A DNA stretch of 33,379 nucleotides from an uncultured Pseudomonadota bacterium. GTDB taxonomy: Bacteria; Pseudomonadota; Gammaproteobacteria; Ga0077536. The translations under genes and the position numbers were made by a program. The notes under the pieces are model-generated. The model was not told where the DNA came from. It worked only from the letters and a program-made list of their open reading frames with translations, and did no database searches. The stretch spans positions 1-33,379 of the forward strand of contig CAIKBL010000050.1 in NCBI GenBank assembly GCA_903825645.1, given 5' to 3'. Positions 14,101 through 21,597 of the stretch are shown here, piece by piece; the stretch's first letter is position 1; each line of letters begins with the position of its first letter.

Positions 14101-14558
14101 GCTATTATTCAAGTTCGGATGCGGCGTTTCCCGACCGCTATGTGGCGGCAGACCATTACGCGCAAGCCCTCCAGGGCACGGTGCCGCTTGAAGGTGGTTG
14201 GCGCATTTATTCCAGCGGTCCTGGGATCGCCGTCGGGCTGATCGTTCGCTCCCTCCTCGGTCTGCGTATCACGCAGGCGGGGTTAGACCTAGATCCGGTG
14301 ATGTCCCTGGCCCTCGATGGACTCGAGGTTGAGATTGATCTCTTCGATCGGCCTTTCCGTGTGCGCTACCACGTTGGCGCACCGGGCTATGGTCCGGTCA
14401 GCGTTGAATTAAATGAGCAACCTTTAGCTTTCACGCGACTGCCCAATCCCTATCGCACGGGCGGCGCACGCCTCACTCGCGAGGCCCTGCTGAGCCACCC
14501 GCGCACGACGGGAAACAATCTGGTGATCCAGTTAGGCGCCGTGCCGTGGCCCGCCTGA
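11154..14558 (+). CDS. GH94/GH149-like glycoside phosphorylase
   Basis: Protein of 1134 residues without signal peptide. The N-terminal half (~1-560) is a beta-sandwich of the type found in inverting beta-glucoside phosphorylases and in the phosphorylase part of cyclic beta-1,2-glucan synthases (ASPYPRRLGQSDRLLMTLNA; TNEYYTSHYL). The helical catalytic domain starts near 600, with APRGLEQFTGGGWGTRDVCQ, QNADGDWPQWF and HGDIIFWPLLALATYLE, then GHGDWNDAMQPFDP, where Asp771 of the DWND motif corresponds to the region holding the catalytic acid in GH94. Length fits GH149 (beta-1,3-oligoglucan phosphorylase, roughly 1100 residues) better than plain cellobiose phosphorylase (about 800). Such enzymes use phosphate to split a beta-glucan into glucose-1-phosphate and a shortened chain. 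It sits in the same block as the discoidin protein. Family group is firm; exact GH family and substrate are inference. Confidence 0.82.
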   Translation: MTTSAPASPYPRRLGQSDRLLMTLNANGAVNRFSCGDISLNLFPGSEMEGGPTNVYLRRLAPDGFSSATPLLGPKSPAKYSITEAGFNADGAWEGIGFSLQLVLSPTSLAWFWQVSLQNLTSATSVVDLIYTQDLALADYGFLRTNEYYTSHYLDHTPLLHPQVGTVLATRQNLEMRGRHPWVVIGSLRRGVAFCSDARQFYGLGLRHHTGPAALRGALPGRDQHEHALAAIQDNALTLPIGETVTCGFFGLFERDHPAASDGSDLARVTHTLTLPEARPPTPAAAAQSAPAPTLFSVASIFIAADLSAAELVAFSGATLRLTEQDATGTLSGFTPDHRHIVSKRKELQVLRPHGQILRTGSHDYPEEASLTTTVWMAGVFSSMLTQGHVAINRCLSATHSYLSLFRAQGQRVFVEMENDWQLLDVPSACEFSLDGCRWRYQQADTHLEVSTQMRRDTHDIIFTVSVLAGPARRFLISHHIAFTGDNGANAGAIAYRVSDTEVVLEPAGGTEIGTRFPGGGFRIRPEPGTVVERLGGDELLFCDGRTRAQPFFCIITAPSRQIGLNLRVDLIAQETRAATADPPSTYWRRLSRGLTLRLPHDASAAREIEAIDTILPWFASNAMVHYLAPRGLEQFTGGGWGTRDVCQGPLELLLSLGHFAEARHLLTQVFAAQNADGDWPQWFCFFPRDRHLRATDAHGDIIFWPLLALATYLEVTTDGALLDERLPYYTPTDSPRVEMDTLLGHVKRALGCIESRLIPGTALIAYGHGDWNDAMQPFDPAMRERLCSSWTVTLHYQTLRALARATTLISRAQESAALIDAAVVVRAAFQQILVVDEVIAGFAYFHPDGRIDYLVHPRDQVTGLTYSALPMIHALAQDMLTPAQAASHLKIIAAHLRGVDGVRLFDRPLRYHGGICTWFQRAESAAFFGREIGLMYTHAHLRYCEVLARHGSAEAFFFALCQVNPIDVCARIPGAKPRQANCYYSSSDAAFPDRYVAADHYAQALQGTVPLEGGWRIYSSGPGIAVGLIVRSLLGLRITQAGLDLDPVMSLALDGLEVEIDLFDRPFRVRYHVGAPGYGPVSVELNEQPLAFTRLPNPYRTGGARLTREALLSHPRTTGNNLVIQLGAVPWPA

Positions 14559-14711
14559 AATCCGGGCTGGAAACGTCGAGGGGGCGCCCACCTCACCCGC
14601 CGAAGGCAGCCCCCATCGGGCGATTCCGCTCGATCGCCGCCTTGTTGCCCAAACACGGGTAAACTTGGCCAGGCGTTAACGCGTGCGGCCCATCATCGTT
14701 TTGGAAATAAC
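14559..14711. other. Intergenic spacer with possible hairpin
   Basis: A GGGGGC...GCCCCC inverted repeat near 14579-14614 has a long loop and no T-run, so at best a weak terminator between the phosphorylase gene and the secreted SUMF1 protein gene. No small gene is seen. Confidence 0.25.
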
Positions 14712-15401
14712 ATGCATCTCAGGCCCAACCACACCCGCTGGAAAAGTTCGTTCGCTCTGGCGTTAACCCTGATGCTAGTGTCCACCGCCATATGCTCGGC
14801 GGCCCCCACACCGGAGCAACTGCTTGCTATGGCGTTTGTCGACATCCCCAATCAGTCTTGGAAAATGGCGCGTTACGCGGTGACCTTTGCGCAATGGGAT
14901 CTGTGCGTCAAAAAGGGCGGGTGTCAGGCCTATGACCCTGCGGATCAGGGCTGGGGACGCGATAACCGACCGGTCATCAACGTCTCTTGGGATGACGCGC
15001 AGAATTTTATCGATTGGCTCAATCTCGGCGCGCGACATCACTATCGATTACCCACCGAAGAAGAGTGGGTTTACGCGGCCCATGGTGGCACCACGACGGA
15101 TTATTACTGGGATAGCGGGGTGGGAAGTGGGCATGCCAACTGCTACGGATGCGGCAGTCAATGGGACGGCAATCAAACCGCGCCCGTGGGTAGTTTTCCG
15201 CCGAATCCCTACGGGCTCTACGATATGCTCGGTAACGTCGCCCAGTGGACGGATACCTGTTGGGCGGAGGACTGCGTGCAACGGAGCCTTCTGGGCGGAT
15301 CTTGGAGCGCAGATCCCCAAGACCTCCGGGTTAACTTCCGTGCGCGTCTTAAGGCGAGCAGCCGAAGTGCCCACAATGGGTTTCGTCTCATTCAGGATTA
15401 A
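14712..15401 (+). CDS. Secreted formylglycine-generating-enzyme-like (SUMF1/FGE-sulfatase domain) protein
   Basis: 229 residues. An N-terminal signal peptide is clear: basic TRWKSS, a hydrophobic core ALALTLMLVSTAI, and a cleavage-like CSAAP near residue 30. The rest is a compact SUMF1/DUF323 domain: YAVTFAQWDLC, RPVINVSWDDAQNFIDWL, YRLPTEEEWVYAAHGG, NPYGLYDMLGNVAQWTDTCW, LLGGSW and a C-terminal NGFRLI. The usual N-terminal strand pair ('MV.IPGG.F.MGS') is shortened, making it smaller than most family members (about 250-320 residues). It has several Cys (two pairs around CYGC and CWAEDC) that could be disulfides in the periplasm. True FGE activity needs a specific active-site Cys pair, which I cannot confirm. 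Many bacterial members are not sulfatase activators, and no sulfatase gene is in the window. It may be a surface lectin-like or enzyme-accessory protein. Confidence 0.85.
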   Translation: MHLRPNHTRWKSSFALALTLMLVSTAICSAAPTPEQLLAMAFVDIPNQSWKMARYAVTFAQWDLCVKKGGCQAYDPADQGWGRDNRPVINVSWDDAQNFIDWLNLGARHHYRLPTEEEWVYAAHGGTTTDYYWDSGVGSGHANCYGCGSQWDGNQTAPVGSFPPNPYGLYDMLGNVAQWTDTCWAEDCVQRSLLGGSWSADPQDLRVNFRARLKASSRSAHNGFRLIQD

Positions 15402-15433
15402 CCCGTGAGGCGCATGTTCGCGCGCATCACGGG
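15402..15433. terminator. Bidirectional hairpin between convergent genes
   Basis: Immediately after the SUMF1 gene's TAA, CCCGTGA (15402-15408) pairs with TCACGGG (15427-15433), with an inner GCGC/GCGC pairing. It lies between two convergent genes and fits a bidirectional terminator, although neither side has a strong T-run. Confidence 0.55.
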
Positions 15434-15450
15434 ATGCCGGTAGACCCCTG

Positions 15451-16461
15451 TTATCGGAATGCGGGGATCACTTCTTTCGCGAACAACTCCAGATGTTCAT
15501 TGCTCCATTCCGGATGCAGGCCCGGCGGCACCGTCCAGCTGTACCAACGCGACGTGCCTGTCGCCTCGACGTAATCCTTGATCATCTCGATGGCCTTGGC
15601 CGGCTCTACGATGTGGAAGCCGCTCGCTTCGAGCTCGGCGCGATCGGCGTTCACTGGATGGAAGAAGTCCATACCGGCATCCGCGAACCATTTAGCATAA
15701 CGATTGATTTGGTACGCGAAATGGGCCTTCGCCTCTTCCCAACGCTTATCCGGATCCCGCGCGACCATGAGCCACACGTAGCCCCCGGCAATTTCGTGAT
15801 CGGCCGGATCTTTACCGATTTTTTTGAGCTGATCCCAATAAAGATTCGCGAAAGGACTGATGGGGCCTGTCGCGATATAGCCATAGCCGACACGTGCCGC
15901 GCGCCGCACGGCGACGTTACTGAAGCCGGCGATCCAAAGCTTGGGCGGTTGCTGGACCGGTCGGGGAAACAGCTGAATATCATTGTAGGTGTAATGCTTA
16001 CCCTTGAAGCTGAAGCGCTCCCCCGCGAATAACCGTTGGATGATCTCAATCCCCTCATCCATGCGTTGCGCACGCTCTTTAGAATCGATGTTGAAACCCG
16101 TGAACTCCTCCACGCGGTACCCTACGCCCAAGCCCAATTCGAGCCGACCATTCGAAATCACATCGAGGGTGGCCGCGTCTTCCGCGACGCGAACGGGATC
16201 ATGCAACGGCAACAGCAGAACGCTGGTGCCAATGCGAATACGTTTAGTGCGGGCCGCAATGGCACAACCAATCGGCAACATCGACGGCGAATAACCATCG
16301 TCAATGAAATGATGCTCGGACAACCAGACATCATCAAACCCTAATTGCTCGGCGTAGACGATTTGATCGAGCGTAGCGGCGTACACCTCTGCGTCAGAGC
16401 GCTGCCCTTGTGAAGGATTGCGAAAATCATACCAGAGGCCAAAAGTAAGCTTTTTTTTCAT
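15451..16461 (-). CDS. Luciferase-like flavin/F420-dependent monooxygenase (LLM class)
   Basis: 336-residue bacterial-luciferase-fold oxidoreductase. The opening MKKKLTFGLWYDFRNPSQG, then YAEQLGFDDVWLSEHHF, RIRIGTSVLLLPLHDPVRVA, ATLDVISNGRLELGLGVGYR and PPKLWIAGFS, are typical of the LLM-class TIM barrel that binds FMN or F420. The acidic-His SEHHF motif lies in the cofactor/substrate pocket. It probably reduces or oxygenates a small organic or acyl-CoA-linked substrate in the cytoplasm. The F420 biosynthesis operon begins 1 kb away, so F420 is the more likely cofactor; this is context inference, as LLM members using FMNH2 look much the same. It is divergent from the crotonase gene at 16621 with a 159-bp shared upstream region. 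ATG 16461 has no obvious Shine-Dalgarno sequence. Confidence 0.88.
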   Translation of the reverse strand: MKKKLTFGLWYDFRNPSQGQRSDAEVYAATLDQIVYAEQLGFDDVWLSEHHFIDDGYSPSMLPIGCAIAARTKRIRIGTSVLLLPLHDPVRVAEDAATLDVISNGRLELGLGVGYRVEEFTGFNIDSKERAQRMDEGIEIIQRLFAGERFSFKGKHYTYNDIQLFPRPVQQPPKLWIAGFSNVAVRRAARVGYGYIATGPISPFANLYWDQLKKIGKDPADHEIAGGYVWLMVARDPDKRWEEAKAHFAYQINRYAKWFADAGMDFFHPVNADRAELEASGFHIVEPAKAIEMIKDYVEATGTSRWYSWTVPPGLHPEWSNEHLELFAKEVIPAFR

Positions 16462-16620
16462 GGCGGGTTACTCAATGTTCAGATCCAAAAACGGAGTCGA
16501 CTAATTGTAACGGCGCTCACGTCTATTTGTGCACCCGAGGAGCAATGAGGACGACGCTAGCGCCACGCGGCGCCGCGCCGCACAATGCATCGACCTTATT
16601 TGTTCAGGAGGAGTCGTCTC

Positions 16621-17406
16621 GTGTCATTCAAGTATTTGCGCATAGCGCAACACGACCATGTCCAGCTCGTGACCTTCACCCGCCCGGCGCGCGCCAATGC
16701 CGTCAATTATGACTTTCTGGTTGAAATCGAGGCCTGCGCGCACGCCTTGCGGGAAGCGCCCGAGATCCGCGCCGTGGTCTTCACGGGCGAAGGCAAGCAT
16801 TTCAGTTCGGGGATGGATCTGGAGGATGACAGCGGCTATGACGTGCCGTTACTACTGCGCCGCCGCCGCATTCAGGCCGGTGCCCGCGCCATTACAGCCC
16901 TTTATGGCATAGACCAAATCACGATTGCGGCTTGGCGGGGCGCCGCCATGGGGGGCGGGGCCTGCCTCACCACCGCGCTCGATTTCCGCGTCGGGGCGGA
17001 TAACTGTTTTATGTGTTACCCCGAAATCGATATCGGGATGAACTTGATGTGGCAGAGTTTACCGCTCGCGGTGCATCTGGTGGGACCGGCCCGAGCTAAA
17101 CGGCTGGTCGTGGGGGGAGAGCACATCACCGCCCCAACACTCCTGGATTGGGGCATGTTGGACGAGATGGTGGTCCCAGAGGAAGTCGTGCCGCGGGCGA
17201 TGAAACTGGCCACTTTCTATGCCAGCAAGCCGCCCCTAGCCGCCCAGATGATCAAGCAGAGCGTTAACCGGATTGCCTCGGCGCTTGATCACAGCATCAT
17301 GCACATGGACATTGATCAAAATCTGCTGATGCGCACCACCCAAGACCAGTCAGAGGCATTCGCGGCTTATCTCGCGAAGCGCCCGCCACACTTTGTCGGG
17401 GAATGA
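16621..17406 (+). CDS. Enoyl-CoA hydratase/isomerase family protein (crotonase fold)
   Basis: 261 residues from GTG 16621, chosen because a strong AGGAGGAG (16606-16613) sits 7 bases upstream; the upstream ATG at 16585 would place that site inside the gene. Crotonase landmarks: VTFTRPARANAVNYDFL, AVVFTGEGKHFSSGMDLED (CoA and oxyanion loop), AAWRGAAMGGGACLTTALDFR and CYPEIDIGMNLMWQSLPLAV. The position of the first catalytic Glu of true hydratases is Ala/Cys here, while the second Glu is kept in YPEID, so an isomerase or other crotonase reaction is as likely as hydration. It ends in KRPPHFVGE, a common family tail. It lies between the LLM gene (divergent) and the F420 operon (convergent) and may act on the same substrate as the 22767-31623 operon. 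Confidence 0.9.
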   Translation: MSFKYLRIAQHDHVQLVTFTRPARANAVNYDFLVEIEACAHALREAPEIRAVVFTGEGKHFSSGMDLEDDSGYDVPLLLRRRRIQAGARAITALYGIDQITIAAWRGAAMGGGACLTTALDFRVGADNCFMCYPEIDIGMNLMWQSLPLAVHLVGPARAKRLVVGGEHITAPTLLDWGMLDEMVVPEEVVPRAMKLATFYASKPPLAAQMIKQSVNRIASALDHSIMHMDIDQNLLMRTTQDQSEAFAAYLAKRPPHFVGE

Positions 17407-17450
17407 AACGACTGTCTACCTGTAGTCCGACCGCCCGGTGCGGTGTCGGG

Positions 17451-17466
17451 GCGCCCTAACGGGCGC
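17451..17466. terminator. Hairpin at the end of the F420 operon
   Basis: GCGCCC (17451-17456) and GGGCGC (17461-17466) enclose a TAAC loop directly beside the fbiC stop codon, between the convergent crotonase gene and the F420 operon. A second imperfect stem (CCGAC...GTCGG) lies at about 17427-17449. No T-run; probable bidirectional terminator. Confidence 0.45.
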
Positions 17467-19917
17467 TCAAGCCCGCACGGCGGGATTGCGGACCAGTTTC
17501 TGACGCTCGCTGCGCTCGTAGGCTTTAGCTGGCGTGTTGACAATCTCCGACAGCTCGCCGGCTTGCTGCCCCGTCGCCACCCGCTCGTCACTGACCACCC
17601 CGTAGGTCGTCGAGCGCTGCCGCGCTTGGCGCCCCGCGCTCGCGATCATGGCTAACATCTCGAGCGAATTCGTTTCCTGTCCGTGACTCGCGCCGGCCGC
17701 CCGCGTAATACTTTCGTTCATCAGCGTGCCGCCGAGATCGTTCACGCCAGCGCCGAGACAGGCCACGACGCCGGCATGCCCCATTTTCACCCATGACGCC
17801 TGGATGTTGGTAATCAGCGGATTCAGCGCAAGGCGGGCCACGGCGTGCATCAGAATCGCCTCGCGGAACGTGGGTCCCTTACGTGCCTTCCCCTTGAGAT
17901 AAAGGGGCGCTTCCATATGGACGAAGGGCAGCGGAACGAATTCCGTGAAGCCACCAGTTTCAGCCTGAAGTGCTCGAAGACCCAGTAAGTGTCGCGCCCA
18001 GTTCTCATAGCGATCAACGTGTCCGTACATGATCGTCGAAGTCGTTCGGAACCCCACTTCATGCGCGGTTCTCATGACTTCGAACCATTGCGCCGTGTTA
18101 ATTTTGTCCGGGCATATCACCTTACGAACTTCATCATCGAGGACTTCGGCAGCGGTCCCCGGTAACGTATCAAGTCCCACCACATGCAGGCGTTCAAGAT
18201 ACGCACGCAAGGGTATTTTCAGTGTCGCGGCGCCCTGCCAGACCTCGAGCGGCGAGAACGCATGCACATGCATCGCCGGCTCCACCGCCTTAACGGCCGC
18301 CACGATGTCGAGATAGGTCTGACCCGTGTATTGCGGGTGAATGCCCCCCTGCATGCAGACTTCGGTGGCCCCACGGGACCAACCTTCGCGCACCCGCCGC
18401 TGAATTTCAGCTATGTCCAGATCGTAGGGCTTCCCGCGCAGATTTTCCGACAGCTTCCCTTTCGAAAACGCACAGAACTGACATTTGAAATAGCAGACGT
18501 TCGTATAGTTGATATTACGGTTAACGACGTAACTCACCACGTCCCCGTTGTGGTGTCGACGCAAGGTATCCGCGGCCTGACACACGTACGCGAAATCATC
18601 TCCTCTCGCCTGGAAAAGACGGACGATCTCAGCCTCGCCGAGTCCCTCTCCCGCACAAGCACGGGCCACGGCGGCGGCTACTTCAGGTGACACCCGCGTC
18701 GGCAACTTGGCCAGCAACCCCAAGTCATGCGCACTCGGCGTCACCTCATCCCCGGGACACCACGGATCCGGGCGCGGCAAACCCTCGGCATCAATCGCCT
18801 GCAACACCGGCGTGCGAAACACAGGGGCGAGCCAGGTTTCGCCGGCGAGCGCGTAACGCGGATAGACGGTCAGGCGCTCCTGCAGGAGCTTTCCGGCCGC
18901 GGCGGTTGCTGCGGTTAATTCATCCAAATGCGGCCAGGGTGCTTCAGGATTCACGTAATCCGGGGTCAACGGCGACACGCCACCCCAATCGTTGATCCCC
19001 GCCCCGATCAGTTGCGGCAGGACCCCGGGACTCAGGTTTGGCGGCGCCTGGATACTCATCTCTACGCCGAACAGCACGCGTGCCAGCGCCAAGGTCCACA
19101 ACATCTCCGCCAAGTCGGGCTCTGGCGCGTCCACCATTTTGGTGCCCGCTTTAGCCCGGAAATTCTGGATGATAATTTCCTGAATATGGCCATGACGGGC
19201 GTGAATGGCGCGAATGGCCAGCAACGACTCGATCCGCTCCTGGCGCGTTTCGCCGATGCCGATCAATATCCCCGTCGTGAACGGAATACGTGCCCGACCG
19301 GCATCCTCCAATGTCTTGAGCCGCACCGCCGGCACTTTATCCGGGGAGCCATAGTGCGGCATCCCCTTTTCGGTCAATCGCTCCGCCGCCGATTCGAGCA
19401 TGATACCCATGCTGGGCGCGACCGCGCGCAAACGCGTCAGTTCGCCCGGATCTAACGTGCCTGGATTAAGATGCGGAAAGAGCCCGGTCTCGCGGAATAC
19501 CGCCTCGGCCGCAGCGCGTAGATAGTCGAGCGTGCTCTCGAAACCCATTTTCGCGAGCGCGGCGCGGGCGGCCTCGTAGCGCAGTTCGGGTCGCTCACCG
19601 AGCGTGAAGAGCGCTTCCTTACAGCCCATCGCTGCCCCATGCCGGGCGACCTCGATGACTTGTTCAATCGACAGATAGGGCTGTTCTACTTTTTTGGGTG
19701 CCTGGGCGAACGTGCAGTAATGGCAGACATCGCGGCAAAGATGCGTCAGCGGAATGAAGACCTTACGCGAATAGGTCACCACATTGCGGAACCCGGCATC
19801 CCGGATGACCGTCGCCGCCGCCATCAGCGACGCCGTGTCTATCCCCGTGATGAGATCAAGGGCTTCCGCATCGCTCGGCAATTGACCGCCCATCGCGCGC
19901 TCAAGCACGGTCCGCAT
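17467..19917 (-). CDS. fbiC: FO synthase, fused CofG-CofH (bifunctional radical SAM)
   Basis: Makes the deazaflavin FO, the chromophore of coenzyme F420, from tyrosine and 5-amino-6-ribitylaminouracil. 816 residues from ATG 19917. The frame stays open upstream to 19980, but the ATG lies just 2 nt after the cofC stop, which favours it. The N-terminal half is CofG, with the radical SAM cluster CxxxCxxC at Cys61, Cys65, Cys68 (CRDVCHYC). The C-terminal half is CofH, with Cys475, Cys479, Cys482 (CYFKCQFC). Other landmarks: GTLDPGELTRLR, GINDWGGVSPLTPDYVNPEA, QGGIHPQYTGQTYLDIV and GAGVNDLGGTLMNESI. The fused form is known from actinobacteria and F420-carrying proteobacteria, whereas archaea use separate proteins. 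Last gene of the cofE-cofD-cofC-fbiC operon. Confidence 0.96.
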   Translation of the reverse strand: MRTVLERAMGGQLPSDAEALDLITGIDTASLMAAATVIRDAGFRNVVTYSRKVFIPLTHLCRDVCHYCTFAQAPKKVEQPYLSIEQVIEVARHGAAMGCKEALFTLGERPELRYEAARAALAKMGFESTLDYLRAAAEAVFRETGLFPHLNPGTLDPGELTRLRAVAPSMGIMLESAAERLTEKGMPHYGSPDKVPAVRLKTLEDAGRARIPFTTGILIGIGETRQERIESLLAIRAIHARHGHIQEIIIQNFRAKAGTKMVDAPEPDLAEMLWTLALARVLFGVEMSIQAPPNLSPGVLPQLIGAGINDWGGVSPLTPDYVNPEAPWPHLDELTAATAAAGKLLQERLTVYPRYALAGETWLAPVFRTPVLQAIDAEGLPRPDPWCPGDEVTPSAHDLGLLAKLPTRVSPEVAAAVARACAGEGLGEAEIVRLFQARGDDFAYVCQAADTLRRHHNGDVVSYVVNRNINYTNVCYFKCQFCAFSKGKLSENLRGKPYDLDIAEIQRRVREGWSRGATEVCMQGGIHPQYTGQTYLDIVAAVKAVEPAMHVHAFSPLEVWQGAATLKIPLRAYLERLHVVGLDTLPGTAAEVLDDEVRKVICPDKINTAQWFEVMRTAHEVGFRTTSTIMYGHVDRYENWARHLLGLRALQAETGGFTEFVPLPFVHMEAPLYLKGKARKGPTFREAILMHAVARLALNPLITNIQASWVKMGHAGVVACLGAGVNDLGGTLMNESITRAAGASHGQETNSLEMLAMIASAGRQARQRSTTYGVVSDERVATGQQAGELSEIVNTPAKAYERSERQKLVRNPAVRA

Positions 19918-19919
19918 GC

Positions 19920-20591
19920 TTACCACGCGGATTGCACCTGATGTCGCGGCAGGACGCGCGTCTGAATCTCGCGATCGCATAGATAGGCCAAGGTTTCTGC
20001 TTCGGTGTCGTAAGTCATTAAGTTTCTCAGATCATCGGGGGTGTCGATGTCAAATGCCAAACCGGGCAGACTAAGCACCTGAACCGCGGCGCCCGCCACT
20101 TCGGCTGCAGCGCAATGGGCCTGGAAACTTTCCCGGCCAAAATGAAATTCCATTAGGCCCGGTGGCGAGACCGCCAGGGCATTGGTGCCGAAACCTTCTC
20201 GGTCGGCCACGATCGTTATCTGGGTCGGGCCGTGATGCTGGCGCACAATCGTTTCGATTTCATCCGCGGTAGCCATCGGCACGTCCCCTGGCAGCATGAG
20301 CATCCGGGTTTCGCCACGCCCTGCAAGAAACTCGCCTGCTTGGCTCACCGCGCGCGAGAGCCCACGGCCTTCTTCATGCAGCGCACAAATCCCGAATTGG
20401 CGCGCCAAGCCGGGGACGGCTTCTTCCTGACTCACCAACAACGTACCCGATACGCCTCGGCAACGACCGAGCGTTGTGAGCAGGTCCTGCAACATCACCC
20501 GCGCAAGTTGAGCACGCTCCACGTCCGTCAGCACTGCACTGAGGCGCTGCTTGGCAAAGACGAACGGTTTGACGGGAATGACCACCCACAT
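19920..20591 (-). CDS. cofC: Phosphoenolpyruvate/2-phospholactate guanylyltransferase (CofC/FbiD)
   Basis: 223 residues. Activates 2-phospho-L-lactate, phosphoenolpyruvate or 3-phosphoglycerate with GTP, producing the side-chain donor for CofD. Nucleotidyltransferase landmarks: WVVIPVKPFVFAKQRLS at the N-terminus, LLVSQEEAVPGLARQFG, EEGRGLSRAV, MLMLPGDVPMAT (metal-binding Asp), GFGTNALAVSPPG and GLAFDIDTPDDL. Length and order are standard for the family. It sits between cofD (43-nt gap upstream) and fbiC (2 nt downstream). Which of the three C3 substrates it prefers cannot be read from sequence by eye. Confidence 0.93.
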   Translation of the reverse strand: MWVVIPVKPFVFAKQRLSAVLTDVERAQLARVMLQDLLTTLGRCRGVSGTLLVSQEEAVPGLARQFGICALHEEGRGLSRAVSQAGEFLAGRGETRMLMLPGDVPMATADEIETIVRQHHGPTQITIVADREGFGTNALAVSPPGLMEFHFGRESFQAHCAAAEVAGAAVQVLSLPGLAFDIDTPDDLRNLMTYDTEAETLAYLCDREIQTRVLPRHQVQSAW

Positions 20592-20634
20592 CGGGCTTAA
20601 TCCGCGTCCCGCACAACTGGAAAAGGGCCGGTTG

Positions 20635-21597
20635 TCACCATTTTCGCAACGCGCTCAATTGGTCAATAAAATCAAGGGTGCTGCGGGCCAATGCCACTTT
20701 GTCAGCTAACGTTACCATGACGGATGGCGCGGCGATAGCAGACAAATCCGAGCGCCCCACGGTTCCAATCAGCGCCTCATCCTGAGCGTCCAGAATGAAA
20801 CCGTCAAGGATATCTGCGTAGTGCTCAGCCACCGCTGATGCCGTCAATGGCATCTTTAACTCGCGCATCATTTTCGCCGTAGGTCCCTTGATGGCGAGCC
20901 CCGCCACAATCGGCGATATCGCGACCACGGGCACCTGCAGACGCTGTAACAGTGGCCGCAATCCCGGTACTGCGAGTACCGGGTCAATGCTGACGAAGGG
21001 ATTCGAGGGGCACAGGATGACCCCCGCCAGCTGGGGATCTTCCAACCAGTGTCGGGCTAGCGGATTCAACGTCGCGCTGGCGCTTCCTTCGAAGGTGAAC
21101 CCCGTGACCTCCGGCCTGCATTGATCGCGCACGAAGTAGTGCTGGAAGCCTAAATTGCCCTGGGGCGTATGCACCACCGTCCTGACCGGGACATCGCTCA
21201 TGGGCAACATGGCATGACGGATCCCTAAGGCGGTGGCAATCTCACGGACGACTTCGGTAAGCGAGGCTCCGGCTTGTAGCCGCTGCGTCCGCGTGACGTG
21301 GAGCCCAAGATCTCGATCACCCAGACGGAACCAAGCTTCGCCGCCCAGCTGCTGCAGGGCCTCCATGAAACCCCAGGTCTCATCGCGCCGGCCCCAACCC
21401 AAATCGGGGTGACTCAGCCCGGCGAGTGAGTAGGTCAGCGTGTCGATATCCGGACAGATCTGGAGACCGAGGTGTTCGAAGTCATCCCCCGTATTGACGA
21501 GAAACGCAAGCGCGTCGGGTCCTAGCAATTTCGCGAGCCCAACCGCTAGCTTGGCGCCCCCCACGCCGCCCGTGATCGCCAGATACCGGGCGCTCAT
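20635..21597 (-). CDS. cofD: 2-phospho-L-lactate transferase (CofD/FbiA)
   Basis: 320 residues. Transfers the phospholactyl-type moiety from the GDP-activated donor to FO, giving F420-0 or dehydro-F420-0. Landmarks: ITGGVGGAKLAVGLAKLLG at the N-terminus, LVNTGDDFEHLGLQICPDID, LGWGRRDETWGF, WFRLGDRDLGLHVTRTQ, MLPMSDVPVRTVV and LCPSNPFVSIDPVLAVPGL. The start ATG overlaps the cofE stop by 4 nt (ATGA), so translation is probably coupled. No unusual residue is evident and length is typical. Confidence 0.96.
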   Translation of the reverse strand: MSARYLAITGGVGGAKLAVGLAKLLGPDALAFLVNTGDDFEHLGLQICPDIDTLTYSLAGLSHPDLGWGRRDETWGFMEALQQLGGEAWFRLGDRDLGLHVTRTQRLQAGASLTEVVREIATALGIRHAMLPMSDVPVRTVVHTPQGNLGFQHYFVRDQCRPEVTGFTFEGSASATLNPLARHWLEDPQLAGVILCPSNPFVSIDPVLAVPGLRPLLQRLQVPVVAISPIVAGLAIKGPTAKMMRELKMPLTASAVAEHYADILDGFILDAQDEALIGTVGRSDLSAIAAPSVMVTLADKVALARSTLDFIDQLSALRKW

